Positions 16,674 through 24,932 of a stretch of DNA of 38,549 nt are shown piece after piece. The notes beneath the pieces are model-generated. The model ran no database searches. It was not told the DNA's origin and saw only the letters and a list, made by a program, of their open reading frames with translations. The stretch covers positions 1 through 38,549 of the forward strand of contig NZ_VKAB01000059.1 of assembly GCF_009769385.1 (NCBI RefSeq). Reading direction: 5' to 3'. Position numbers and translations under genes: made by a program. The stretch is from Saccharothrix deserti. GTDB taxonomy: Bacteria; Actinomycetota; Actinomycetes; Mycobacteriales; Pseudonocardiaceae. Position 1 is the first letter of the stretch; each line of letters opens with the position of its first letter.

Positions 16674-16724
16674 GGGGGTGCCGCAGTCGCGCAGGATGCC
16701 CTCGCCCTCAAAGGAGAGGACGCC

Positions 16725-17339
16725 ATGAAACTCACTGGAATCGCCGCTCTGGCAGTGGTGCCGATGCTGCTCTTCGGCGGAACCGCGTCGGCTGACACCC
16801 AGACCGTCACCTACAAGATGCGCGGCAGCGCGGTCGGTCAGACGGTCGACTTCACCGTCACCCAGACGGTGGATGCCGTCGCACCAGCCACGGCCGCGCC
16901 CGGCAGCGCGGTGACCGTGGTGATCGACCCCGCGCCCAACCAGGTGCCCTCCGAAACCGGCGGCTACCAGGTGCGGGAGATCAAGAACCTGTCCCTCCGC
17001 GTTCCCGTCCCGGCCAACTCCACCTACCGCTCGGCCACGCTCTCCGGCGGCTCCGGGCTGGGCGGCACACAGCCCACGGTCGCGCTGGAGGGCAGCACGG
17101 TCGTGCTGAAGCTGGCCGGCCCCATCAAGGGCGGCGCCGCCTTCGAGCTGCCTACCCTCACCCTCAACCTCACCGCCGGGTCCTCGGGAACGATCACCGC
17201 GAAGCTCGGCGGCACGAGCTACGGCGACCCCGGACTGTCCTTCACGGCTGTCGTCCTCGCGCTCGGGTTCCCGGTCAACGCGCCGTCCAACGGCTACCCG
17301 GATCCGAACCCCGTGCTGGCGACCACCGCTATCGGGTGA
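16725..17339 (+). CDS. Secreted protein of unknown function
   Basis: The 204-residue protein has a clear Sec signal peptide (MKLTGIAALA to about residue 23, ending TASAD). The mature part is rich in Thr, Val, Gly and Pro and lacks cysteines, with a predicted beta-sandwich character. A GPIKGGAAFELPTLTLNLTA block and a PSNGYPDPNPVLATT ending resemble a family of secreted actinomycete proteins. I remember these mostly under uninformative labels such as cyclase, without experimental basis. It is a single-gene unit with its own promoter. Confidence 0.85.
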   Translation: MKLTGIAALAVVPMLLFGGTASADTQTVTYKMRGSAVGQTVDFTVTQTVDAVAPATAAPGSAVTVVIDPAPNQVPSETGGYQVREIKNLSLRVPVPANSTYRSATLSGGSGLGGTQPTVALEGSTVVLKLAGPIKGGAAFELPTLTLNLTAGSSGTITAKLGGTSYGDPGLSFTAVVLALGFPVNAPSNGYPDPNPVLATTAIG

Positions 17340-17558
17340 GTTCATCCTCGTCCAGCGCCTTCGCCAGCCGGTTCAGCACGTCCAAGGCGTGTTCGGAGGA
17401 CCTCCAGACCCGATCCTGGCCGAGAACCGGTTGGCGAAGGCGTGCTGGACGGCGGCCGAGCTCTCGACCGCCCGGTACACCTCCCCGGCGTCGCCGGGCA
17501 GAGTGGCCGGTGCCTGCGCCGAGGAACTGGGCCCCTTGGAGGATCCCGACGCCGACAC
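17329..17558 (-). pseudogene. Unrecognised frameshifted coding remnant
   Basis: The minus strand carries coding-like sense in two frames. One reads AGEVYRAVESSAAVQHAFAN up to about 17420. The other continues as WRSSEHALDVLNRLAKALDE and ends at a TAG at 17329, inside the end of the secreted-protein gene on the other strand. A one-base shift near 17400-17420 would join them. No family was recognised and no start was found, so this may be chance sense in GC-rich DNA. Confidence 0.25.
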
Positions 17559-17579
17559 CGATGATGCCTCACAACGTGG

Positions 17580-18026
17580 TCATGCCCGGGGCGGACGCCG
17601 CCAGGGCAGCTTGACCTCGCGTCGCGGGTCGAGTGCGTGGATGCGCGCCATGTCGTCGGTCACTACCGGGAAATCGTGGTCGGCTGCGACGGAAACCACG
17701 TGGGCGGCGACCAGGAGCTCGGGATCGCGGGCCATGTCGTCGGGGTTGTCGGCGTGTGCCCGCACATCGGCGAGGCCGTAACTGCGGGCGGCGTCCACGA
17801 CGTCGACCTCGGCCAATGACAGGAGTACCGCGAGTGCATCGTGCGCGTCCTGGCTTACGGAGGCCGGGGGAATCCGCGTCAATGCCGCCGACAACGCCAG
17901 CGCCGGCACGATGATGACGTCGTTGTTCTGCACCGCCAGCCACACGACGGCTTCGGCGTAGGGGTCACGCAAGGCGAACGCGGCGATGACCTGGGTGTCG
18001 AACACCCAGCCGTTGATACCGACCAC
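17580..18026 (-). CDS. PIN-domain toxin, VapC-like ribonuclease
   Basis: The 148-residue protein shows the PIN layout. An early Asp lies in VFDTQVIAAFALRDP (first acidic residue at position 10), there is an acidic middle helix, and a DHDFPVVTDD block near 128-137 supplies the last acidic residues. PIN toxins of VapBC systems are Mg-dependent RNases cutting tRNA, rRNA or mRNA. The start is GTG at 18026, three bases after the stop of a small upstream gene that fits an antitoxin in size and position. Confidence 0.75.
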   Translation of the reverse strand: MVGINGWVFDTQVIAAFALRDPYAEAVVWLAVQNNDVIIVPALALSAALTRIPPASVSQDAHDALAVLLSLAEVDVVDAARSYGLADVRAHADNPDDMARDPELLVAAHVVSVAADHDFPVVTDDMARIHALDPRREVKLPWRRPPRA

Positions 18027-18029
18027 GGA

Positions 18030-18245
18030 TCAGCCGGCGGCCCTGGGCGCGGGAGTGTCGCCGTACAGGCACTGGCTGACCTGGCTCAGCACCTCGGCTG
18101 CCGGGGGCCCGCCCAGGTGGTATTCCAGGATCGCCAGCCGGCCAACCCGGAGGGGATGCGACTGCCGAGCAGCCAACCGCTCGCCGAAACCCGCCCGCGA
18201 TGTCGTCGCGTCGGTGTCGCGCTCCTCGGGCCCGGGCTCGGTCAC
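18030..18245 (-). CDS. Putative antitoxin partner of the PIN toxin
   Basis: The small protein (71 residues from GTG at 18245) sits directly upstream of the PIN toxin on the same strand, as VapB-type antitoxins do. It has a charged N-terminus (TEPGPEERDTDATT) and a C-terminal helix reading PLRVGRLAILEYHLGGPP, then AAEVLSQVSQCL. No ribbon-helix-helix or AbrB fold was recognised. The open frame extends upstream to an ATG at 18347, but that stretch is Arg/Pro-rich and reads like non-coding DNA. Antitoxin role is inferred from operon order and size. Confidence 0.5.
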   Translation of the reverse strand: MTEPGPEERDTDATTSRAGFGERLAARQSHPLRVGRLAILEYHLGGPPAAEVLSQVSQCLYGDTPAPRAAG

Positions 18246-18608
18246 CCCGCTACCGTACCGCGCCGGGGTCGGGCGTGGCACGCGCGGCGAGTCGGGGCGC
18301 CGCGCGCTGCCCCCGCCTCGGCGTCGAGGGAGCGACCAGTGCGGCACACGTAGGGCGACATCGTGGATGTGCCTGTCTGGTCGAGGAATTCCACTTCGTC
18401 TGTTGCAGGAGGGCCAGCTCGCCGCCGTCGTCGAATGGTTCGCCGTAGGCGACGATCGTCATCATCGCTTCAGTGTTGACCGAAAATAATCACGCAGCTG
18501 CGGCATCGCCGAGAGCGGGCACCAAAGAACTCCGCTTGGTCGACCGACGCGCACACCCCGCCACGCAATGTTCGCCTGGCCCGTCGCCAGACGAGCCCGC
18601 AGGGTCGT
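18246..18608. other. Stretch without a confident gene
   Basis: A minus-strand frame from 18465 starts MMTIVAYGEPFDDGGELALL and looks coding for about 25 residues, then loses codon bias. It may be a truncated gene start, but no family was recognised. Base composition drops locally around 18470-18490 (TGACCGAAAATAATCA), as expected of a promoter or insertion boundary. Nothing else was identified. Confidence 0.35.
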
Positions 18609-19400
18609 TCAGGGCCTGCGGGCGTGGAAGGTGCGGCGCAGGTCGCTCACCCAGGCGTCGGGGTTCTCCCAAGGGATGAAGTGGCCGCCGTGGTCGTGGG
18701 CGTTGACGTTGACGTGGTTGAACCAATCGGCCTGCGGGCCGGTCTTGAACGCCCGGACGCGCTCGTCGGCGGTGTGGATGCCGGGCGGGTTCTCGTACGT
18801 GACGAAGGTGAGGCCGACCGGGGCCTGCACGACCGGGGTGCGGTCGTGGGCGGGGGTCCAAGGGTAGCGGTTGGCGTTGGCGTAGTAACGCATCGACGTG
18901 GCGATGGAGTTGTTCACCCAGTAGATCGTGGCGTGGGTGAGCAGGTCGTCCTTGGTGAAGACGGACTCGACGTCGCCGCCGTTGTCGCTCCAGGCGTTCC
19001 AGCGCTCCAGCAGCCAGGCGAGCAGTCCGGCGGGTGAGTCGCTCAGCCCGTGGGCCAGGGTGGCGCCGTCGAGCATGTGCACGGCGAGGTGGGACGCCGA
19101 GCGGTGGTCCAGTTCGATGATGCGGGCGCGGACGTCGGCGGGCTGGTCGTCGGTGAGGGGCCGATTCCGGGCGAAGTCCCAGGCGCGGGGGCCGGTGAAG
19201 AAGTCGAGCGGCAGCCCGGAGCCGATGTGGATGCCGTACAGCTCGTCGGCGTACTTGTGGCCGAGCTGGCTGGAGACGATCCCGCCGATGTCGCAGCCCC
19301 CGGCGGCTCGCCGCGACTCGACCACCTTGGCACCGGCGCGGACACTCAACGGCTCTGACGATAGGGACGTTTCCACATCCGCCCCGAGGCGGCGTTGCAC
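18609..19400 (-). pseudogene. Epoxide hydrolase, N-terminally truncated
   Basis: The 263-residue frame matches the C-terminal two thirds of alpha/beta-hydrolase epoxide hydrolases. It includes the nucleophile block GGCDIGGIVSSQLGHKYAD (Asp near residue 38), a cap domain, the IYWVNNSIATSMRYY segment with lid Tyr residues, and GGHFIPWENPDAW with the catalytic His. The N-terminal EHN domain and the HGxP oxyanion-hole segment, about 120-160 residues, are missing. They are replaced by about 30 unrelated residues (MQRRLGADVETSLSSEPLSV and on). No ribosome site was seen. A fold without its first half should be inactive. Confidence 0.75.
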
Positions 19401-19543
19401 AGGTGGTCACCTCCGAACCACCGCCGGCCGAACCCGGTGTCCCGGACAGCAGCGTCCGGGACACCGGCAACTCCTCGCCGACCGGATGGACCTCCGTCAC
19501 GAGGTCTGCTGTGCCGTTGCACGTGGTGGGATCGACCCCACAT

Positions 19544-19612
19544 CTACGTGCTTGATACCCGCACGGTGCGGTCCCCGACCTCCAGTTCCACCGAAGGCAC
19601 CTTTCCGGCCAC
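19544..19612 (-). pseudogene. N-terminal scrap of a LigD-type polymerase/ligase protein
   Basis: From a GTG at 19612 the minus strand reads VAGKVPSVELEVGDRTVRVS and stops three codons later. This resembles the start of NHEJ LigD polymerase-domain proteins (KVPSVELxVxGRxVRVSxPDRVYFP). The sequence breaks off just before the expected PDRVYFP block. Only about 20 residues support the call. The rest of 19401-19640 holds nothing else I recognise. Confidence 0.35.
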
Positions 19613-19640
19613 GCGGGCAACCTGACCCGGATCGCGCCGA

Positions 19641-20753
19641 TCAGCGCGTCACCAGCCTCCTCTCCCGGGACGTGGCGGCGATCGCGGTGGCCGCGACGGC
19701 GACGGCGGCGCCCACGAGGGGGACGACCGGGGCGTCGACCGCGCCGCCGAGCACACCGGCGCCGGCGATGCCCGTGTAGATGGCGGAGGCGTTCAGGGCG
19801 AGCAGGAGGTTCGCCCGATCCGGGTCCAACGCCACCAGCGCCGCGAACAAGGGCGGGTTGAACGCCCAGAACAACGCGCCCCACGCGGCCATCACGACGA
19901 ACGCGGTCGGTCCGGTCAACGCGGCCGGCAGCAGCACCAGCACCGCGGCGCAGCCGCCCAGAGCCACCAGCAGCGGCGTGCGGGGACCGTGGCGGTCTGC
20001 GGCCAGGCCGCCGATCGCGTTGCCCAGCACCCCGCCGACGCCGTAGGCGAGCAGGTGACCGCCGTCCGGGGCCTGACCGGTGATCGGCCCGAGGTAGCCG
20101 TAGACGCTGAACGTGGCCAGGCACGCCAGCAGCGACACGGCGAGCAGCCGTTGCACCGGCGGGTCGGCCAGCGGCGCCAGCCGTTGCCGGAACCCGACCA
20201 CCGGTCCCGGGTGGACGCGCGGCACGGCGGCCCGCACGACCAGCGCCGCGGCCACGCACAGCACCGCTACCAGCACGAACGCCGCCCGGTAGCCGTACAG
20301 GTCGGCGACGAACCGCCCGGCGGGCACGCCGAGCAGGGTGGCGGCGGTCAGCCCGCCGGTCACCACGGCCATCGCCCTGGCCTTGTGGTCGGGGTTGAGC
20401 TGGGCGGCGACCGCGGTGGCCGCCGGGGTGGCCAGCGCCGCGCCGCACGCCGTGAGCACACGGGCGACCAGCAGCAGGTCCAACGACGGTGCGAGCGCCG
20501 CGCCGACGTTGCCCAGCGCGGCGACCAGCAGAGCGGCCACCAGCAGGGCACGCCGTTCGACGCGCGCGGTCAGGATCGCCAGCAGCGGCGAGCCGATCGC
20601 GTACGCCAGGGCGAACACGGTGATCGTCTGACCCGCCGCGGCCGTGGTGACCCCGTGGTCGGCGGCGACCTCGGTGAGCACCGCCGCGACCACGTACCCG
20701 CTGGACCCCGCCGCCACGGTGGTCGCCGCGAGCGCGCAGGTCCGGGCACGCAT
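19641..20753 (-). CDS. Major facilitator superfamily transporter (DHA1-like efflux)
   Basis: The 370-residue protein is hydrophobic throughout with 12 predicted helices. It carries an AraJ/Cmr-like first half (VLTEVAADHGVTTAAAGQTI, GSPLLAILTARVERRAL) and a second loop AADRHGPRTPLL resembling motif A. It is short for the family (usually 390-420). Its ATG shares one base with the stop of the upstream chorismate-lyase-like gene (TGATG), so they form one operon. Efflux of a small aromatic compound is a guess from that pairing. Confidence 0.88.
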   Translation of the reverse strand: MRARTCALAATTVAAGSSGYVVAAVLTEVAADHGVTTAAAGQTITVFALAYAIGSPLLAILTARVERRALLVAALLVAALGNVGAALAPSLDLLLVARVLTACGAALATPAATAVAAQLNPDHKARAMAVVTGGLTAATLLGVPAGRFVADLYGYRAAFVLVAVLCVAAALVVRAAVPRVHPGPVVGFRQRLAPLADPPVQRLLAVSLLACLATFSVYGYLGPITGQAPDGGHLLAYGVGGVLGNAIGGLAADRHGPRTPLLVALGGCAAVLVLLPAALTGPTAFVVMAAWGALFWAFNPPLFAALVALDPDRANLLLALNASAIYTGIAGAGVLGGAVDAPVVPLVGAAVAVAATAIAATSRERRLVTR

Positions 20754-21367
20754 CAGGACACCAGACGGGGCGGCGCCGGGGTCAGGTAGGACGACAGGTC
20801 GGGTGGCCGGCGGCCGGTGAAGACCACTTCGTAGACGGTCTCCCGGACCAGCGCCACGGGTCGGCCGGCGCTGAGCAGGGTGGCCTGGCACCACAGGGCG
20901 GGCACGTCGTCGGGCTCGTCCGGCAGCGGGTCGGCGAAGTCCGGGTCGTCGGGCATGCGGCTGGTGGTGGCGTAGTGGGTGGCCCGGCGCGCTTCGGTGA
21001 GCAGCACGCCGAGCGGGGTGTAGCCGCGGGCGAGGTCCTCGCGTCTCGGCTCGTCCAGTTCGAGGGCGCGCTGGTGCACCAGCGCGGTGATCGCGGCGAG
21101 GCGGGGGCCGTTGTCGCCCAGGTGGGGGACCAGGTAGCCCTCGCGCCGGGTCACCTCCGTGGTCGGCGGTAAGCCGAGCAGGTGGGCCTGGCGCGGGGTG
21201 AGGCGGTGCGGGGTGTCGGGTTGCCGGGGGTCGCGGCGCAGGCGGTAGCCCACCCACAGGGACAGCACGCGGGTGAAGGGGACGGGTACGTCGCGCAGGA
21301 ACCGGGCCATGGTGTCGGCTCGGGCCCCTGCCTCGTCCGCGTGTGCGGCGTGAACTGAGTGGATCAT
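20753..21367 (-). CDS. Chorismate-lyase/UTRA-fold-like protein
   Basis: The protein is about 204 residues from ATG at 21367 (GGAAGG about 9 nt upstream). An alternative start is ATG at 21310. The C-terminal half has a YTPLGVLLTEARRATHY block and a PALWCQATLLSAGRPVALVRE block. These are laid out like the PLGxVL...R and LWxRxSxFxxxGxPLLxxE motifs of chorismate pyruvate-lyase (UbiC) and the related UTRA fold. If it is a lyase it would make 4-hydroxybenzoate from chorismate, and the coupled MFS protein could export it. The match is weak and the function is unproven. Confidence 0.6.
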   Translation of the reverse strand: MIHSVHAAHADEAGARADTMARFLRDVPVPFTRVLSLWVGYRLRRDPRQPDTPHRLTPRQAHLLGLPPTTEVTRREGYLVPHLGDNGPRLAAITALVHQRALELDEPRREDLARGYTPLGVLLTEARRATHYATTSRMPDDPDFADPLPDEPDDVPALWCQATLLSAGRPVALVRETVYEVVFTGRRPPDLSSYLTPAPPRLVS

Positions 21368-21615
21368 GCGGGTGCACCTTCCGGTGAGGCCGCACACGTC
21401 GTTGTGCGGGCATCGGTGCGATGCACCCACGATGAGGCCGCACTGATGCGGAAACATCGGTCGGGTGACGTAGAAGATCCCGCATACAGTCCACACCGGA
21501 CGATGTGAGGAGTGCTCGACCGGGCGATCGCGGTAACCCCGCGGTGCCGGTGGACGATGTCGGTATACGAAAAACAGGGAGTCGCCGAGGGACGTCGGCG
21601 CTGTACCGGAAGGGC

Positions 21616-22440
21616 GTGCCGTTGAACGGTCCCGGGGACGAGCCCCGACACGGAGGCTCCGGCTTAACGCGATTTCTCCGGGTGTCCGTGCCGCCGGGAT
21701 TGGCGATAATCGCCGATCTCGTCGCTGTGGTGACCGTACTCGTCGGCGGGTCGGGAGTAGGGGGAGCCGCCGCGGCGGCCATCATCCTGGGCGTGGTCAC
21801 CTCGCTGGCCGCGGTCGGTTACCTGGTGGTGACGCGGAACAAGACGGTGTTCCGTGCGGTGACCGTCGTAGCCGTCCTGGTCATCGGCATCACGGCGACA
21901 TGGGTCGGCGTCGTCAACGCCGACTTCACGGACTCGTCGGGTGCCGGTCCTGATTCCAAGGTCACGACAGTCGCGACGACCCCTACCACCACGGCGACCA
22001 GTGCGGCACCGACCGCGGCTCCTACCAGCCCCACCTCGGTCTCGTCGACGTCCGCGTCGAACATCGCCACCGAGACGACGACACGGGAAGTGCGCCTGGA
22101 CCGCCCCTCCGGCATCGACCTCGAATCAAGCGGGACGAAGGGCCGCAAGACCGACGGCGCGACCGGTGGCATCGACCTGTACCTGGACGATTTCAACGTG
22201 CTGCACGCCAACGGGGGCGACTTCCACAAAGACGGAGGACCCGAGGCCGGGGCGCGGGCACGGTGCGCGGAAGCGATCGCCGCCCAGCACAACGCCGAAC
22301 CCCAGCTTCTGCCCGCGAGCCCCGGCATGCAGTACTGCTTCACCACCTCCGAGGGCAGAACCGCCTGGTTGCGGGTCAAGCACTCGGCACTGCTCTCGTT
22401 CGACGCCGGTTACGTGGTGCTGGCCGCGGCCGTCTGGTGA
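21616..22440 (+). CDS. Membrane-anchored protein with Thr/Ser-rich stalk, unknown function
   Basis: The protein is about 274 residues from the GTG at 21616. The frame is open from a GTG at 21505 and the start is uncertain. Three hydrophobic segments (about residues 22-45, 47-70 and 75-98) are followed by a Thr/Ser/Pro-rich stalk of about 60 residues. A soluble domain of about 110 residues has two cysteines (RARCAEAIAAQ and GMQYCFTT) that could form a disulfide. The domain presumably lies outside the cell. I do not recognise a named family. It converges with the small membrane-protein gene downstream. Confidence 0.7.
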   Translation: MPLNGPGDEPRHGGSGLTRFLRVSVPPGLAIIADLVAVVTVLVGGSGVGGAAAAAIILGVVTSLAAVGYLVVTRNKTVFRAVTVVAVLVIGITATWVGVVNADFTDSSGAGPDSKVTTVATTPTTTATSAAPTAAPTSPTSVSSTSASNIATETTTREVRLDRPSGIDLESSGTKGRKTDGATGGIDLYLDDFNVLHANGGDFHKDGGPEAGARARCAEAIAAQHNAEPQLLPASPGMQYCFTTSEGRTAWLRVKHSALLSFDAGYVVLAAAVW

Positions 22441-22452
22441 CCGGACGCGGGA

Positions 22453-22782
22453 TCAGGACACCCCGCCCCAGCGCGACAAGGCGATCATGACCAGCACGAA
22501 GATCGCGATGGTGGACAGGACACCGAGGACACCCCCGAGGATCATGCCCGTACCGAACGAGTTCCACGGCGGCCGGACGAGCTTGAGCAGGCAGCCCACC
22601 AGGACGGCGCCGACCGCGACACCGATGAACGCGTACGCGTACTCGCCCCCACGCCAGCCGAGGGCCGCCAGGTACCCCGAGCGGTAGCCGAGCATCACCG
22701 CCGACAGCAGCACGCACGGCACCAGGAAACCCGCGAACGCCACTCCCGGGCGCTTCCGCTTCCGCTGGTCGAGGTCGTTCAC
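22453..22782 (-). CDS. Small three-helix membrane protein, unknown function
   Basis: The protein is 109 residues from a GTG preceded by GGGAGA. An ATG at 22818 would add 12 mostly basic residues. A very basic start (DLDQRKRKRPG) is followed by three predicted helices (about 13-32, 42-61 and 75-100), the last with a Gly-rich ILGGVLGVLSTIAIFVLVMI run. It converges with the stalk-anchored protein gene. No family was recognised. Confidence 0.65.
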   Translation of the reverse strand: MNDLDQRKRKRPGVAFAGFLVPCVLLSAVMLGYRSGYLAALGWRGGEYAYAFIGVAVGAVLVGCLLKLVRPPWNSFGTGMILGGVLGVLSTIAIFVLVMIALSRWGGVS

Positions 22783-22837
22783 CCGCCCAGTCTCCCGCGC
22801 CGCCCGCCGACGACGCATGAGTAGGACTACGCGGCGC

Positions 22838-23334
22838 TCAAGCCCCGGTCCGCCGCCGGTCACCGAAGCGGCGCAGCGCGTCCAGCACCTTCAACCCCAG
22901 CGACGGCACCACGGCACCGACCCGCGCCATACCCGCCCGGTACACCGGAACCGCCCGGACCAGCCGCCGACCGTCCAGCATCGCCACCGCCCGCTCCGCC
23001 ACGCCCACCGCCGACAGCAGCCCACCGCCGGAGAACAGGATCGCCGACGCCGGGTCGTCGCGGACGTCACGCAGCAGCTTCGTGTCCGCCGCGTCCGGGC
23101 ACAACGTGAGCACCCGCACCGGCACACCCGCCCGTTTTACGACCGACCGGTGCGCCGCCGGATCACGCGCGTCCGCGACCACGCCGTGCCCGCCGACCGA
23201 CCGCGCGGCGTCCTCCACCGCGACGTCGACATCCGTCAGGACGACCTCGTACCCGCGAGCGCGCAGCCGCCGGGCGATCTCCAGCCCGAACCCCCGCGCC
23301 GCCCGGTGACCACCGCGACCTCTACGCCGGCCAC
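22838..23334 (-). pseudogene. Short-chain dehydrogenase with frameshift and deleted catalytic core
   Basis: From a GTG at 23334 the sequence reads VAGVEVAVVTG, then needs a one-base insertion (run GGGCGGCGCGGGG near 23295-23308) to continue as ARGFGLEIARRLRARGYEVV, the SDR nucleotide-binding start. After VVADARDPAAHRSV it jumps within two codons to VPVRVLTLCPDAADTKLLRD, the region after the active site. The intervening 100-110 residues, with the NNAG motif, catalytic Ser and YxxxK, are gone. Two independent lesions make this a clear pseudogene. Confidence 0.85.
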
Positions 23335-23358
23335 CCTAGACGCCGGCGGAGAACGAGG

Positions 23359-24225
23359 TCAGCTCTCCACCGGGCGGGACGCCAGCCACATCTGGTGCTC
23401 CCGGCTGATCGCCTCCTCGGCGTCCGCCACCGCCGCCGGCCACGACTCCTCGTCCGCGTCGAGCAGCTTCGTCCGCGCCAGCGCCAACTCGCGCGCGGCC
23501 AGCGAGTAGCTGGTCGCCAGCGTCGCGTGCCGCCGCGTCCCCAGCCACGCCGCGCCGCCCGCCACGGCAGCGGCGAGCATGCCCGACAGGTCGATCTCCC
23601 ACTCGGCGAACACCCGACCACCGGCGAGCACCACGGCCGTCACCTCGCCGACGATCAGCGCGATCCGCCACCGCGCCGCCCGCTGCCGGTTGAGCTTCGC
23701 CTTCTCCGAGTACCACGCCTTCTGCATCTGGACGCGGTCCCTCAGGTAGGTGGTCCGGCGCTCCTCGAACGGCGCCGCCCGCAGGCTGTTCATCGCCGGC
23801 GTGGCGGACGGGTCGTCGCTTTCCAGCGGGAGCCGCTGCTCACCCTGCGCGATCACCTCCGCCAAGCGTTCCTGCAACAACGCCTTCGGCCGCGCCACGT
23901 CGGCCGAGAACGGCGCGCCGCCCACCGCGTACCGCCAGGCCAGCGTCTTGATCGACTCGGCGACCGCGCGCCCGGCGTACCACTCGCGCTCGGGCTGCTG
24001 CGTCCACAGCAGGATCTCCACCACCAGCGCCACCACGAACGCCACCATCGCCAGCACCCACCACGGGTGGAAGTTCTCCCTCGGCTCCCAGTCCAACGCC
24101 GCGCCGAGACCCGCCACGACCGCGCTGAGCAGCCGAATCCGACTCCACATCAGCGTCAACCGCTGACCGCGCTGCGAGGCCCTGTCGGCGTCGTGGAAGA
24201 AACCGGGTAGATCGGCGTCGGTCAT
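23359..24225 (-). CDS. SLATT-type (DUF4231) membrane effector, two-domain
   Basis: The 288-residue protein has two repeated SLATT modules. In each a helical hairpin in the membrane adjoins a long amphipathic helix. Predicted helices are about 31-45 and 55-74, then 186-202 and 212-229. The diagnostic block WYAGRAVAESIKTLAWRYAV lies at 82-101, and a second WYSEKAK/RQRAARWR block lies at 171-187. SLATT proteins were defined computationally as pore-forming effectors in nucleotide-signal-linked conflict systems. No CD-NTase or SLOG sensor is adjacent. The ATG overlaps the stop of the nitrilase gene (ATGA), so the nitrilase is its only coupled partner. An effector role is inferred. Confidence 0.8.
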   Translation of the reverse strand: MTDADLPGFFHDADRASQRGQRLTLMWSRIRLLSAVVAGLGAALDWEPRENFHPWWVLAMVAFVVALVVEILLWTQQPEREWYAGRAVAESIKTLAWRYAVGGAPFSADVARPKALLQERLAEVIAQGEQRLPLESDDPSATPAMNSLRAAPFEERRTTYLRDRVQMQKAWYSEKAKLNRQRAARWRIALIVGEVTAVVLAGGRVFAEWEIDLSGMLAAAVAGGAAWLGTRRHATLATSYSLAARELALARTKLLDADEESWPAAVADAEEAISREHQMWLASRPVES

Positions 24226-24923
24226 GCCCCTCCGTCCGCGGCACCTGCCGGGATCACCGCCCTCACCACGGTGTCGACCGCCGTGCCGGCGGATACGATC
24301 GTCCCACCGGACGAGTCCCACACCGCCGAATGACCCGCAGTCGACGCGTACCCTTCACCCGTTCGGTCGGCGAAACTGGCCATCGCGACCCACACACCGT
24401 GTTCGACCGCGATCCGCCGCGCCCGGTCGCCGAGCACATCCGAGTCCCACGAGTGCTCCAACATGCCGGCCACGTACACGTCGATGCCCAACGCCGCCGT
24501 GTCCGCCGCGTGCCGCGGCACGCCGGTGTCCTTGCACACGGCCAACCCGAGCCGCACCCCGTCCACCTCGACCACCGCGGGCGCGTCACCGGGGCGGAAG
24601 CGCACCGGCTCCCCGCCGCCGAGCCACATCTTCCGGTACGCCACCCGCACACCCGCGCCGGAAACCTCCAGCACACCGATGTGCGGCCCCTCGACCGGCG
24701 CGCCGACCAGCGCCACCGACCCCGTCTCGGCGCACGCCTCCACCAGCGGCCCCACCAGGTCGAACGGCACCACCGGCGCGTCGAGGTGGTACCCCGTCAA
24801 CGAAAGCTCCGGGAACACCACCACACGCGCGCCGGCCGCGCGCACCGCCTCCGCATGCGCCGCCACGTTGGCGGCCACGTCGTAGGGGGTGCAGCGCGGC
24901 TGGGCGACGGCGAGGGTCAACAC
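24222..24923 (-). CDS. Nitrilase-superfamily carbon-nitrogen hydrolase
   Basis: The 233-residue protein has the full catalytic triad: Glu39 in VVFPELSLTGY, Lys98 in AYRKMWLGGGE and Cys130 in LGLAVCKDTGVP. The members hydrolyse amides or nitriles through a cysteine thioester. The substrate is unknown, and the Cys context (CKD) differs from nitrilases proper (CWE), pointing to an amidase-like branch. The start is GTG at 24923, with only a weak AGGG upstream. It begins 9 nt after the PL11 lyase stop on the same strand, and its stop overlaps the SLATT gene. It may be transcribed with either or both. Confidence 0.88.
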   Translation of the reverse strand: MLTLAVAQPRCTPYDVAANVAAHAEAVRAAGARVVVFPELSLTGYHLDAPVVPFDLVGPLVEACAETGSVALVGAPVEGPHIGVLEVSGAGVRVAYRKMWLGGGEPVRFRPGDAPAVVEVDGVRLGLAVCKDTGVPRHAADTAALGIDVYVAGMLEHSWDSDVLGDRARRIAVEHGVWVAMASFADRTGEGYASTAGHSAVWDSSGGTIVSAGTAVDTVVRAVIPAGAADGGA

Positions 24924-24932
24924 TCGCGAACC

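Noticed and set aside
18490..20448. 652-codon minus-strand frame across the epoxide hydrolase and MFS genes
   Set aside because: Low-complexity Arg/Gly/Pro sequence; other frames carry the recognisable domains.
23359..24225. CBASS-type defence system
   Set aside because: No CD-NTase, SLOG, TIR or Cap accessory gene is adjacent; only the nitrilase is coupled, so a named system is not justified.
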